In this document: positions 25,997-34,779 of the stretch, piece by piece
Numbering within the stretch: position 1 is the first letter of the stretch
Layout of the letters: each line of letters opens with the position of its first letter
DNA from: Brevibacterium atlanticum
GTDB taxonomy: Bacteria; Actinomycetota; Actinomycetes; Actinomycetales; Brevibacteriaceae
Assembly (NCBI RefSeq): GCF_011617245.1
Contig: NZ_CP050152.1
Coordinates: 682,001-746,000, forward strand
Length of the DNA: 64,000 nucleotides
Reading direction: 5' to 3'
Made by a program: the position numbers and the translations under genes
The notes under the pieces: generated by a model
What the model saw: the letters and a program-made list of their open reading frames with translations, nothing else
Told to the model about the DNA's origin: nothing
Database searches by the model: none

Positions 25997-26785
25997 TCAG
26001 CTGCCGACGACCTCTTTGAGGATCTGACCCAACAGCGCCCGCTTCGGCGGCACATGTCCCTCGCCCGCATCGACGAGGTGGGACTTCACCCGGTGGTCGT
26101 CCGGCAGAGCGTCGAAGAACGGCGAATAGTGGTGAACCATATGATCACTGTCGCCGGAGTTCTGCACATAGAGCACTGAGTTCCCAACCGGGCGACGGTA
26201 GAGATCGATGACATCAGTGCACACCGGCAGTGCATCGACCGACTGTCCGCCCCACGCATAATTGAGATACCTGTTGACGATGACTGGGACATACTCACGG
26301 ATCGCCGTCTGAGGATTGACGGGAACGGCCGTCGACCCAGGGAAGTATGTGGCAAAGTAGAGCGACGCGAATCCGCCCCCGGAAGCACCGAAGAAGATCA
26401 GTCGCCGGTTCGGTCCCTCGAACTTCGATAGGATCTCGGTCAGCGCTTCCTGCAGCGTCGGCTGCCGACTGCTTCCGGCGTACCAGCCGAGCTTGATCCG
26501 GGAATCGACGTAGAGCGACGGGTCGCTGATGAAGAGGCGATTCGCTGGAATGTCCTCGGAGAACGTGGCACCGGAGAACACCGGGTAGCGGCGCACAGCC
26601 TTGGTGATCGCCGCGTGGAAGAAGACGATGGTGGTGTCGAATCCGCGGTCGTCGTAGCGCAGATCGACGGGAATGCCGTCGAGCACGATCGTGTACGTAG
26701 TCGACGCACCCGGACGAGGGCCAGCGAAGTCCGTTACAGAGTCAAAGTGGTGGTGCCCCACCTCGGGGATGGTGCGTGCGATCAT
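25997..26785 (-). CDS. Alpha/beta-hydrolase-fold protein in glycopolymer locus
   Basis: A 262-residue soluble protein with a recognisable alpha/beta-hydrolase core. The nucleophile elbow is FFGASGGGFASLYFA. A candidate acid is in YVQNSGDSDHM and the histidine in DAGEGHVPPKR, so a Ser-Asp-His triad appears complete. Before the elbow, RLFISDPSLYVDSRIKLGWYAG matches RLFI/LFIADPTL-type segments in the hydrolase-like protein at 30.8-31.7 kb, so the two are related. Sitting downstream of the pyruvyltransferase and glycosyltransferases, it may add or remove an acyl group on the polymer. No exact family is recognised. Confidence 0.65.
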   Translation of the reverse strand: MIARTIPEVGHHHFDSVTDFAGPRPGASTTYTIVLDGIPVDLRYDDRGFDTTIVFFHAAITKAVRRYPVFSGATFSEDIPANRLFISDPSLYVDSRIKLGWYAGSSRQPTLQEALTEILSKFEGPNRRLIFFGASGGGFASLYFATYFPGSTAVPVNPQTAIREYVPVIVNRYLNYAWGGQSVDALPVCTDVIDLYRRPVGNSVLYVQNSGDSDHMVHHYSPFFDALPDDHRVKSHLVDAGEGHVPPKRALLGQILKEVVGS

Positions 26786-26809
26786 CTCATCAGCTCCTTG
26801 CCATCTCGA

Positions 26810-28219
26810 TCAGCGCGGCTCTGCGCCGGGAGTGTCGTCAACGGAGTCCGCGCCGGGATCCTGCAGGTCCCTCATCGCCTGCAGGACTTGGGACAGGGAC
26901 TCCTTCTGAGCCCGATCCAGACCCGTTCGGTACAGCAATGACAGCGCTTCGATCTGCAGCGCGGATGAGTCGAACTGCGGCCTGTCCTGCGCGGCGATCG
27001 CGTCGTCGAACCACCGGCGAACCAGGCTCCTATTCGCTCGGATCCGGTTGTGGATCTCGTCGATGGAGCCGCGGACGGTGGACAACGCTGCGTCGACCTC
27101 CTCGCGCACCGTCGCAATGGACCGATCGTCCAATCGCACGGCACAGTCAGGAAACTTCAGCAGGTCGAAGATGCCGGGCATCTTGTGCCCGTGAGTCTCC
27201 GAGTACACACCGACGCTCGGGACCGCCTGAGCAGACGCGAGGATGACCGAGTGGAATCGAGAGGTCACCAAGAAGCCGAGGCGGCCGAGTTCGTCGACGA
27301 AGGTTCGGAACCCCTGCGGATCGATGAGTTCGACCCTCTCACCACCGGCGACCGTGCTGAGGTAGTCGGTGAGTGCCGTGGAGATCTCCCGGTCGGCTCG
27401 GGTCTGCACGATGATCTTCACCCGCCCGCCGTGAGCGAGATGGTCTTCGGCGATCGACGCAAACAACTGGAAAGCCTGGGACTGCTGGAACTGGGATTCG
27501 CGCAGCTTGTTCTGAACGAAGGCGGACCGTCGTGATCCCGGCCGGATGCCCATATCTTCGGGCCGGAGGACGATTCCGAGAACGTCCTCGTCACGTTCCG
27601 ATTCCGCCTGCGCTCGCAGACCAGGGACGAAGAATCCTGGATCGAGCAGGACCGGGAGTTCGGGGTTCATCCGCGTCGATTCGAGCCGTCGGGACTCGGT
27701 GTCGCGGAAGGCCGCAGCAGCGAATCCGTGATGCAGGAACTCTTCGAGGGCGGTCCCGAACGCCGTACGGAAAGGACCGATCGTCGACGGGAGCAGAACG
27801 ACTGGTTTGTCCGCCGACTGCGCAGCCAGCGCGGGGAGGACCCGCCAGACCAGGTCGACGAGGTTCTCACCGGTCGCCGATTCGAAGAGGTGCTCGCCGG
27901 CGTTGAGGACGATGAAGTCGGTATCGGCCATCCCGGTGTCGTCGGCGAACCGCTGCGGATGGGCGACGTAGTCGATGAGCAGTTCGATTTCATCACGGCC
28001 GCCCCGCTGCGTTCCATCCGTCGGGACGGTGAGCAGCTCCATGCCTTTGAGCGTGAAGCTCGACTGTCTGCGGAACTGGTCGGAGGGACCAAGGAGGACG
28101 GCCGTCGAGTCCTCGACATCGATATCTGCCCGCCGCATCAGCTCGAGCGCACCGGCATTGATGGCGAGGTCGCCCCAGTTCGAGGCGACATGCCCATAGA
28201 ACAGCATCGTCCGTGTCAT
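26810..28219 (-). CDS. Polysaccharide pyruvyl transferase family protein
   Basis: A 469-residue member of the polysaccharide pyruvyl transferase family (PF04230). The start MLFYGHVASNWGDLAINAGALELMRRA is the typical first strand and glycine loop. LLPSTIGPFRTAFG and FRDTESRRLE match the central region. The later GFLVTSRFHSVILASAQAVPSVGVYSETHGHKMPG carries the conserved RxH. The enzyme transfers a pyruvate ketal from PEP to a sugar, giving the polymer a negative charge. It overlaps the next glycosyltransferase by four bases and is part of the long minus-strand run of genes. Confidence 0.87.
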   Translation of the reverse strand: MTRTMLFYGHVASNWGDLAINAGALELMRRADIDVEDSTAVLLGPSDQFRRQSSFTLKGMELLTVPTDGTQRGGRDEIELLIDYVAHPQRFADDTGMADTDFIVLNAGEHLFESATGENLVDLVWRVLPALAAQSADKPVVLLPSTIGPFRTAFGTALEEFLHHGFAAAAFRDTESRRLESTRMNPELPVLLDPGFFVPGLRAQAESERDEDVLGIVLRPEDMGIRPGSRRSAFVQNKLRESQFQQSQAFQLFASIAEDHLAHGGRVKIIVQTRADREISTALTDYLSTVAGGERVELIDPQGFRTFVDELGRLGFLVTSRFHSVILASAQAVPSVGVYSETHGHKMPGIFDLLKFPDCAVRLDDRSIATVREEVDAALSTVRGSIDEIHNRIRANRSLVRRWFDDAIAAQDRPQFDSSALQIEALSLLYRTGLDRAQKESLSQVLQAMRDLQDPGADSVDDTPGAEPR

Positions 28220-30765
28220 GACGTCAGCCTAGCGAGCACCGAGTCCATCACCGCACCGACGGCCGACCAGCTGCGCTCCGACTCCACCCATTCTGCGGCA
28301 GCCTCGATCCTGTGCTGGGTCGCCGTCGGATCCGCGATGACGGTCATGAACGCCTCGGCGAGGGCCTCTGGATCTCCGCTCGGCACGACGAGACCGCGCT
28401 CGCCATGCCCGGCGATCTCCGCCAGCGCCGGAACGTCGGAGACGACGACGGCCTTCTTCGCGGCCATCGCCTCGAACGGCTTGAGCGGAGAGACGGCGCG
28501 GGTCGCCGGAGTGAGCAGCCGCGGATAGGCACAGACATCGATGACCGAATAGAGCGCGGCGACCTGCTCATGCGGGACGCGTCCGGTGAAGATGAGCGTC
28601 GATTCGTCGAGTCCCAGTTCGTCGGCCAGGGCGCGGATCCGTGCTGATTCGGCCCCGTCTCCGACGAGGAGTGCTCGTACCGGGATCCCGCGGCGGCGCA
28701 CAAGGTCGATTGCACGGACGAGGACATCGAGTCCCTCGTAGCCGACGAAGCTGCCGATATATCCGATGACGGGAACGGAGGTGCTCCAGCCGAAACGTGA
28801 GAGCACGTCCGGATCCTTCTCCGCTGCCGTGAACTCGGTGGCTTCGACGGCGTTGGGCATGAGGCGGATCGGTTCGCGCGTCTGCACTCGGGAAGAGATG
28901 ATCTCGCGCATCGCCTCGGTGATCGTGACGACGGCATCCGAGTGCTCGAGCACTGCGTTCTCCAACACCACGGTGCGTGCTCGACGCCCTTCCATGCGGG
29001 CGGTGTTCGCGGCCTCGTAGACGAGTTCCCACATCCCCGAGACCTCGTAGACGACAGGAAGTCCGAAGCGTTTGGCCGCGATGAGACCCGGCAGCGCCGA
29101 CACATAGGTCGAGCGCAGATGGACTGCTGACGGACGCTCCCGGCGGATCACCTCGGCGAAGTGGTCGATGGCCTCCCGCATGTACGCGAACTCACCGTCG
29201 GCGCGGGCGGAATCGCTGCCTACTCGCAGGTACCGGATGCCGTCGTGGACCACCTCGGCGGTGGCGCCCGGGTCCAAGGAGTTGGTCGCTTCGGGGAAAT
29301 CGGGGCGGTTGAGTGCGGTGACCTCGTAGCCGTTGCCGACGATGGTCTTGAGCACGCTGTGTGCCCGGACGGCATAGCCGCCGCTCTGATCCGGCGCGCT
29401 CGCGTGGAGGATGGTGAGGATCCGTCCGGGTACGGCAGTGAACGGGACCGCAGTGTGCTCGGACACGGAGGCGAGCTCATGCAGCATCGCCGAGGCCGCG
29501 GTGGCCTCACTGATGAGCGGCCTGTCAGCCGTGGATGTGGTGGCATGATCCGCGGTCTCGACGATCTCGTTGAAACGACCGGTGCCGAAGAGAGCGCGGA
29601 TGCGACGAGCTCGGTAGACCTTTCCGCGTTCGTCGGGAAGCGAGGACTCGACGAGGGACAGGGCTTCGGCGTAGAAGCCGGCGGCCAGCAGGTGGCCGGT
29701 CAGCAGATTCCGGATCGGGGCGTTCCGGCGTCGCGTGTCCTGGAACCGCAGCAGACGGATGAAGGCACCGGTCGTCGAAGCCAGGGGCAGCAGTCGGGAT
29801 GACTCGATGCGGAATGCGTCGACGATGGCGCGGATGTGCTTGTGCAGTGCCGGAGACTCGACGACCTCGGTCAACCCGAGCGCGGCGCCCAGGGCGGTGA
29901 CGTCGGCATCTGAGGGAAGCACGAGGTCCGAAGTCGGACCTGCGTCGAGGAGCTCGTGACCGCGAATCGAGATGATGGTCTGCTGCCCCGATCGGTTCGG
30001 CGTGAGCAGAATAGTCCTTGCGCGATCGAGCAGAGCCGGCCCCACGGATTCGGAAGTCTCCAAAACAGCGTCGATGGACTCCGTGACGACCACAGGCACG
30101 ACAGGCAGAAGAGCAAGGGTCTCGAACACAGACCTCAGTGACTCACGTGCGAGCGCGGCAGAAGCAGTCCGAATCCGGATGACGTCGTGGTGGATGCCTA
30201 CGGGGGACTCATCAAGCTGACGGACGAGAGCAGCAAGCCAGTCCGTGTCCGATGCCAGAGTCGCATCGAGCGTCGCCGTACCGTCGGCAGCCACGGTGAG
30301 ATCAAACGAGCGGCGGGTCCCCTCACCGAAATCGCTGTTCGGTGCGTCCTGCATCAGTGGCTGCAGCCGTCTGCGCTGCCATGGCTTCGCCCCGGTCGCA
30401 ATCGCATTGTCGGTGAGAAAGCGCGCCAGCTGCGGGCGGTGGTGGCTGGCCAGCAGGTCAGCGACGAACCGGGACCGCAACGACGACCCTTCGGCCACCG
30501 CAGCGTGGAAGAGGACGCGGCACACCGTCGCCGAGGCGGTGAGGCCGTTGAGCTCGGTGCAGATCTTCCGCACGGCCGTCTCACTGTCTCCGGAGTGCTC
30601 GGCCAGCAGCCGGGCGGAGGCACGCAGGCCGTCGAGGACCGCGTCCTGGCGTGGGTCTCCGGAAGCAGAGCCGTCCACGCTCAAAGAAGCAACGTCGGGG
30701 ACAGTCGAGAGGACCGCACGGGTCGCGACGGACTCGCGGGCGTCGACTTCGACCCGTTCACTCAT
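28216..30765 (-). CDS. Large GT4 glycosyltransferase with N-terminal extension
   Basis: A protein of about 849 residues. The C-terminal half is a GT-B glycosyltransferase of family 4. It opens at ILTILHASAPDQSGGYAVRAHS, continues with VVYEVSGMWELVYEAANTARMEG and IGYIGSFVGYEGLDVLVRAIDLVRRRG, and has the donor-site SPLKPFEAMAAKKAVVVSDVPALAEI. The N-terminal 400 residues are mostly helical and unassigned. The GT domain is clearly paralogous to that at 41.3-43.0 kb. The ATG at 30765 is favoured: GAGGCG lies upstream and it overlaps the preceding gene by eight bases. A further upstream in-frame start would lie inside that gene. Confidence 0.82.
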   Translation of the reverse strand: MSERVEVDARESVATRAVLSTVPDVASLSVDGSASGDPRQDAVLDGLRASARLLAEHSGDSETAVRKICTELNGLTASATVCRVLFHAAVAEGSSLRSRFVADLLASHHRPQLARFLTDNAIATGAKPWQRRRLQPLMQDAPNSDFGEGTRRSFDLTVAADGTATLDATLASDTDWLAALVRQLDESPVGIHHDVIRIRTASAALARESLRSVFETLALLPVVPVVVTESIDAVLETSESVGPALLDRARTILLTPNRSGQQTIISIRGHELLDAGPTSDLVLPSDADVTALGAALGLTEVVESPALHKHIRAIVDAFRIESSRLLPLASTTGAFIRLLRFQDTRRRNAPIRNLLTGHLLAAGFYAEALSLVESSLPDERGKVYRARRIRALFGTGRFNEIVETADHATTSTADRPLISEATAASAMLHELASVSEHTAVPFTAVPGRILTILHASAPDQSGGYAVRAHSVLKTIVGNGYEVTALNRPDFPEATNSLDPGATAEVVHDGIRYLRVGSDSARADGEFAYMREAIDHFAEVIRRERPSAVHLRSTYVSALPGLIAAKRFGLPVVYEVSGMWELVYEAANTARMEGRRARTVVLENAVLEHSDAVVTITEAMREIISSRVQTREPIRLMPNAVEATEFTAAEKDPDVLSRFGWSTSVPVIGYIGSFVGYEGLDVLVRAIDLVRRRGIPVRALLVGDGAESARIRALADELGLDESTLIFTGRVPHEQVAALYSVIDVCAYPRLLTPATRAVSPLKPFEAMAAKKAVVVSDVPALAEIAGHGERGLVVPSGDPEALAEAFMTVIADPTATQHRIEAAAEWVESERSWSAVGAVMDSVLARLTS

Positions 30766-31657
30766 CAGTCGCCTCGCTGAGGATCGCGTTGATCGCGGCA
30801 GCCGTGGCCGATCTCGACAGGGGATTGTGGCCGCCCCGGGCATCGGAGTACAGCGATACGTCGAAACAGGATCGCTCACCGGAGTGTGCAGGAAGAGTGT
30901 CGATGAGGGCCGGCAATTGGGCCAGCGCATCGTTCTCGCTGGCGGCGTTGAGCAGGCAGCGTGTGCGTGGGACGTGCCCGAACTCGGCGAACGCGTGGGC
31001 CGTCGATGTCCGGTCGGGGAATCGTTCTGCGACCGCTTCCGGGGCGGCCCCAGCATAGATCTCGCGGGCGATCGTCGCGACGGGCATCGGGAGGTACTTC
31101 GTCCAATCGAACTGAGGGTTGTTCACCAGGACGCGGCAGCCATCGTCTCGGGCGGCTGCCTGGAGTGCTTGGAAGCCTCCGGCGCTGGTTCCGTAGTACA
31201 GTCGCGCCGCCGCCGGGATCTCGAGACACTCCGCGACGAACCTCGCAGTCTGAGCCATCGCCGGCAGCGCGAATCCGCCGGGAGCGCCCTGTCCCCACCC
31301 GATGCTGATCCGATTGTCGTGGCGCAGGGTCGGATCGGCGATGAAGAGGACATCGGCGTCGATATCCTCGACCCAGGTCCGCCGTTGGAAGATCTCCCGG
31401 GGATCCTTCTCTGGTGTGCGTCGGACAGCTCCGTTGAAAGCGATGACGAGTCGCTCGCTCGGTTCCTCTCGAGACCACAGGAGGGCGGGCACAGTCACCG
31501 TGCCCGCGTGGAAGTCGAAGCGCTGGAAGAGGCCCGGACGGCGCTCGATGCGGTCTCCGGGCAACAGGGTGCCCAATCTCTGGAACGGCGGCTCCTCGAC
31601 GGCCTCATGCCCATCCGTCTGTCCCTGGGGTTCTTCGGTCAGCAGAGCCTCAGACAT
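30758..31657 (-). CDS. Alpha/beta-hydrolase-fold protein in glycopolymer locus (second)
   Basis: A 299-residue protein with nucleophile elbow LYYGTSAGGFQALQAAARD and a late histidine in YSDARGGHNPLSRS. An acidic residue in NAASENDALAQL could complete the triad. The segment LFIADPTLRHDNRISIGWGQG corresponds to one in the hydrolase-like protein at 26.0-26.8 kb, which makes the pair homologous. It overlaps both neighbours by eight bases, so it is translationally coupled to glycosyltransferases on each side. That is strong evidence for a role in building or decorating the polymer, probably as an esterase or acyltransferase. The exact reaction is unknown. Confidence 0.65.
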   Translation of the reverse strand: MSEALLTEEPQGQTDGHEAVEEPPFQRLGTLLPGDRIERRPGLFQRFDFHAGTVTVPALLWSREEPSERLVIAFNGAVRRTPEKDPREIFQRRTWVEDIDADVLFIADPTLRHDNRISIGWGQGAPGGFALPAMAQTARFVAECLEIPAAARLYYGTSAGGFQALQAAARDDGCRVLVNNPQFDWTKYLPMPVATIAREIYAGAAPEAVAERFPDRTSTAHAFAEFGHVPRTRCLLNAASENDALAQLPALIDTLPAHSGERSCFDVSLYSDARGGHNPLSRSATAAAINAILSEATDE

Positions 31658-34283
31658 GCGTCACGGCATGGAGTTCGGCGAGCTCCGAGTCCGTCCACGA
31701 CGTCTTGCCGTAGAACTGGGTGAGGCGACGGATGAGGTTCTTGCACTCGTCGATGTCTTCGGCAGCGGCGAAGGCGAGCTTCTGGACGAACCATCCCTTG
31801 ACGAAGGGCTCTAACCGTTTCGCGTTGTAGTCCTCAAGCAGTCCGACCTCCCGCAGCCATGCCGACCGGTCCTCTTCCAAAGGCAGATACTTTTCGTAGA
31901 AGCGCGGACCGATCGCATTGACCGTCGAATTCGTCACCGCCGCATAGTAGGTGTGGATCGGCGTCGACGTCAGACCGATCCTCCGAGCATGGAAGAGCAT
32001 CTGCTGGAAGAAGTACGAGTCCTGCCCGACAGCACCGATCGGCTGATAGATGCCGAGACTCTTCAACCACTCGGTGTTCGCCACGAGCGCCTGGATGCTC
32101 ATCGGCTGGAACTTCACACGGGACAGAGCGTTGTCCTCGAGAACGCCGTCATCGCCGACGACGGGACGCAGAATACCTGCGTTCTTCACCGTGGTCCGGT
32201 TCTGTTTGAACCGCACCATATTGCCGATGGCGAAGTCGAAGCCGCGTTCGCCGACCATCTGAAGCAGCAGTGCATAACCGTCGTTCGTCTGCTCATTGTC
32301 CGGATCGAGGTAGGTCACGTACGGGGTTCGCGTGAGTTCGAGACCCTTGTTCCGCGGACGTGAGGCGCTGCCCGATCCGCCCGCCGGGAATCGATGGACT
32401 CGAACGTTGGGGTAGGCGCGGTCGAGCTCGTCGAGGATCGCCGGCGTTGCGATGTCGGTGGACCCGTCATCGATGAGCAAAATCTCGCTGCGGTCGAAGA
32501 TCGAGGATCGACGCAGGGATTCGAAGCACTTGAACTTCAGATGTGGGCCGTTGTTGTACACCGGCACGACCACGCTGATCTCGGGTTCTGCCGTGACCGC
32601 GATCGTCTCGACCCGTTCGAGGACCAGATCGGAGGCGATCGCCAGAGTGGTTCGTCCAGGTCCGACACCATCACCGAGGCGGCTGCCGGTCGGGTGCCAT
32701 GTGGCAGTGATCTGCTGGTCGGAGTCGATCGGATCGACGTACTCGTAGAGAGGCTCAGCGGTATCGATCGGCAAGATCCGGACCTCGTCGACATCGGTAT
32801 AGCGGAACGCGTTCACCGCGTCCTGAACGAGGTTGGGGCCGAAACCGGAGCGCCCTGTGAGATCGATGACGACGTCGCCGTCGCTGTCGACGATGCTGTC
32901 CCCGCCGCTCTCCAGCGCGACCATCGGGCCTGTGTAGGTCTGCGTCGAACGGAACTCCTCGAACGCGGATTCGGTGAGTCCGGCGATGTGCACAGTGTGT
33001 TCGGGAGCGCCGGAATCGAGCCCCATCGCCTCGGCGATCGTGTCGATGCGGTCGAAGGCCGTGTTCGCTGTGAAAGCGGCGCGAATACCCGCGACCTGAG
33101 CGTCGCGGATGCTGCGTTGCGTCAGGGCCCGATACGTCTGCTCCATGTCGAGAGACGAGTCAGGCATACACACCTGCGGGTAGAGGGAGTTCACTCCGGC
33201 GTTGTAGTTCGACACGACGAAGGTGCCCATCGCCTGCAGCTCGATGATGCGATTGGCATACATCGACTGAGAGTTCACCACTGAGTTGAGGTTGATGCCC
33301 ACGGGAAGGAGCCGCTGCAGATCGAGCAGTGCCTCATGATCGATCGGCCGGTGCAGATGCGGCAGATACCGTTCGGGGAACAGATACCGCTCAGCCTTGG
33401 CGAACTTGGCGGTGTCGAGCTCGAGGTTGCGGTCGACGATCGTGAGGTCGGCCCCGGCTGACAGGAGTCCGTCGAAGATCCGCTGAGCCGATGACTTCCG
33501 TTCCGGGTACTTGTGTTCGAACCAGGATCCGGCGAAGACGAACTCGCATCCGGTGTGGCGCATGCTCCCGAGCGGGTGGTGATGAACGAAGTTCACCGCG
33601 AAGGGCAGAACGGACACCGGCACTCGGTCGTTGAGATACTGGCGGTATTTCGGCACGCATTCGACGGCGCTGGTGAACACGTGGTCGGCGAACTTCGCCA
33701 GGGACGCGAACTGGACGTAGTTCGGCGGATCCTCCTTCGAATAGAAGGCGATCGGAATATCGTTCTCACGGGCGAACGGCACGACCTTCGATTCGAGGTT
33801 CTCACGCGCCGGAGAGCCGGACAGGGCGACGTTGAACCATTCGTCGTCGAGACCGCGCCAGGCAGACGTGATGAGCAGGAGGTCGATGTCTGCCATGTCG
33901 TCGGCATAGGTCTCAGGATCGATCGGCACCACGTGGGCGGCGTCTTTGAGTGAATCGAAGAGGAACCTGTCGGCGATGATCCCGATGCGCAGCTTCCGGC
34001 GAGGATCCCAATGCTGTCCGGAGCTCGTGGGCAGCTGCTCGGCTTCTGCCATGAGGGCAGAGATCTTGTTCTCGACCGGAGCAGCGAAGGCTCGTTGGCG
34101 CTCCAGATATTCGTCTCGGTCCGCCGCCAGGTCGATGTAGGGGTGCCGCCCGAGAACCCCGTCGAGGAAGTAGTCCGACTGCATGTGCACATGCAGTGAC
34201 TTCTGCCGGGTGCGGGTCGATTTCAGCTTCCGGATCCGAGAATCGAGCTCGGCCTGCCGCTTGGTGATGTCAGCGTCCTTCAT
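31650..34283 (-). CDS. Two-module glycosyltransferase (CgeB-like plus GT2)
   Basis: An 877-residue protein. The first module (about 100-420) is CgeB-like, with IAFYSKEDPPNYVQFASLAKFADHVFTSA, GCEFVFAGSWFEHKYPERK and an SQSMYANRIIELQAMGTFVVSNY block. A beta-rich linker of about 130 residues follows. The second module (from about 570) is a family 2 GT-A domain: ISVVVPVYNNGPHLKFKCFESLRR, LLIDDGSTD, and a DxD-like YLDPDNEQ. The N-terminus is a short basic coiled coil. It overlaps the coiled-coil gene by four bases. It probably makes two linkages of the surface polymer on the cytoplasmic face. Confidence 0.82.
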   Translation of the reverse strand: MKDADITKRQAELDSRIRKLKSTRTRQKSLHVHMQSDYFLDGVLGRHPYIDLAADRDEYLERQRAFAAPVENKISALMAEAEQLPTSSGQHWDPRRKLRIGIIADRFLFDSLKDAAHVVPIDPETYADDMADIDLLLITSAWRGLDDEWFNVALSGSPARENLESKVVPFARENDIPIAFYSKEDPPNYVQFASLAKFADHVFTSAVECVPKYRQYLNDRVPVSVLPFAVNFVHHHPLGSMRHTGCEFVFAGSWFEHKYPERKSSAQRIFDGLLSAGADLTIVDRNLELDTAKFAKAERYLFPERYLPHLHRPIDHEALLDLQRLLPVGINLNSVVNSQSMYANRIIELQAMGTFVVSNYNAGVNSLYPQVCMPDSSLDMEQTYRALTQRSIRDAQVAGIRAAFTANTAFDRIDTIAEAMGLDSGAPEHTVHIAGLTESAFEEFRSTQTYTGPMVALESGGDSIVDSDGDVVIDLTGRSGFGPNLVQDAVNAFRYTDVDEVRILPIDTAEPLYEYVDPIDSDQQITATWHPTGSRLGDGVGPGRTTLAIASDLVLERVETIAVTAEPEISVVVPVYNNGPHLKFKCFESLRRSSIFDRSEILLIDDGSTDIATPAILDELDRAYPNVRVHRFPAGGSGSASRPRNKGLELTRTPYVTYLDPDNEQTNDGYALLLQMVGERGFDFAIGNMVRFKQNRTTVKNAGILRPVVGDDGVLEDNALSRVKFQPMSIQALVANTEWLKSLGIYQPIGAVGQDSYFFQQMLFHARRIGLTSTPIHTYYAAVTNSTVNAIGPRFYEKYLPLEEDRSAWLREVGLLEDYNAKRLEPFVKGWFVQKLAFAAAEDIDECKNLIRRLTQFYGKTSWTDSELAELHAVTHV

Positions 34284-34615
34284 CGGCGTCCCCCTGCCTG
34301 CTGCGCGCTTCCACGCTGGGGACGGCGAAGGCGCCAGTACGCACGCTGCACTTGCATCGCCTTGGAACCGAGCAGGCGTTCGAGCCGCTCATTGACCGAG
34401 GCGAGCTTCGCATCCCGCTTCGCGAGTTCGTTCTTCAGCCGAGCGATCTCCCTCTCGCGTCTGCCGATGCCGCCGAGGAGCTTCGACTCGCGGTCATAGG
34501 CACTGATGAGCTCTTGGGCGAGGTCGGCATTGAGCGATGCGGTCTCATCGATGACGCGAGAGACATTGTCGCGGACGGAACCGATGTCCTCGGTCCCGGT
34601 CGGGGTGGTCGTCAA
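34280..34615 (-). CDS. Small coiled-coil protein in glycopolymer locus
   Basis: A 111-residue hydrophilic protein that is almost entirely predicted coiled coil (REREIARLKNELAKRDAKLASVNERLERL), ending in an Arg-rich basic tail. I recognise no family. It starts with TTG, supported by GGAG five bases upstream on the minus strand. Its last bases overlap the start of the two-module glycosyltransferase, whose own N-terminus is also a short coiled coil. It could be a scaffold or regulator of that enzyme, which is inference from position only. Confidence 0.6.
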   Translation of the reverse strand: MTTTPTGTEDIGSVRDNVSRVIDETASLNADLAQELISAYDRESKLLGGIGRREREIARLKNELAKRDAKLASVNERLERLLGSKAMQVQRAYWRLRRPQRGSAQQAGGRR

Positions 34616-34779
34616 GTGGGCTCCAGGTGTCCAACGTGCACAGCGGAACCCTCTGATTCAAGGGCGTTCCACTGCCGAAACTTCACAGCTTGACGGTTAC
34701 GCTACTGGGCACCGGAGGCCGAATTCCCCTATTTCACCAACAGTTCATCTGCCGCATACGAAGAGTTCCGCAGACGAGC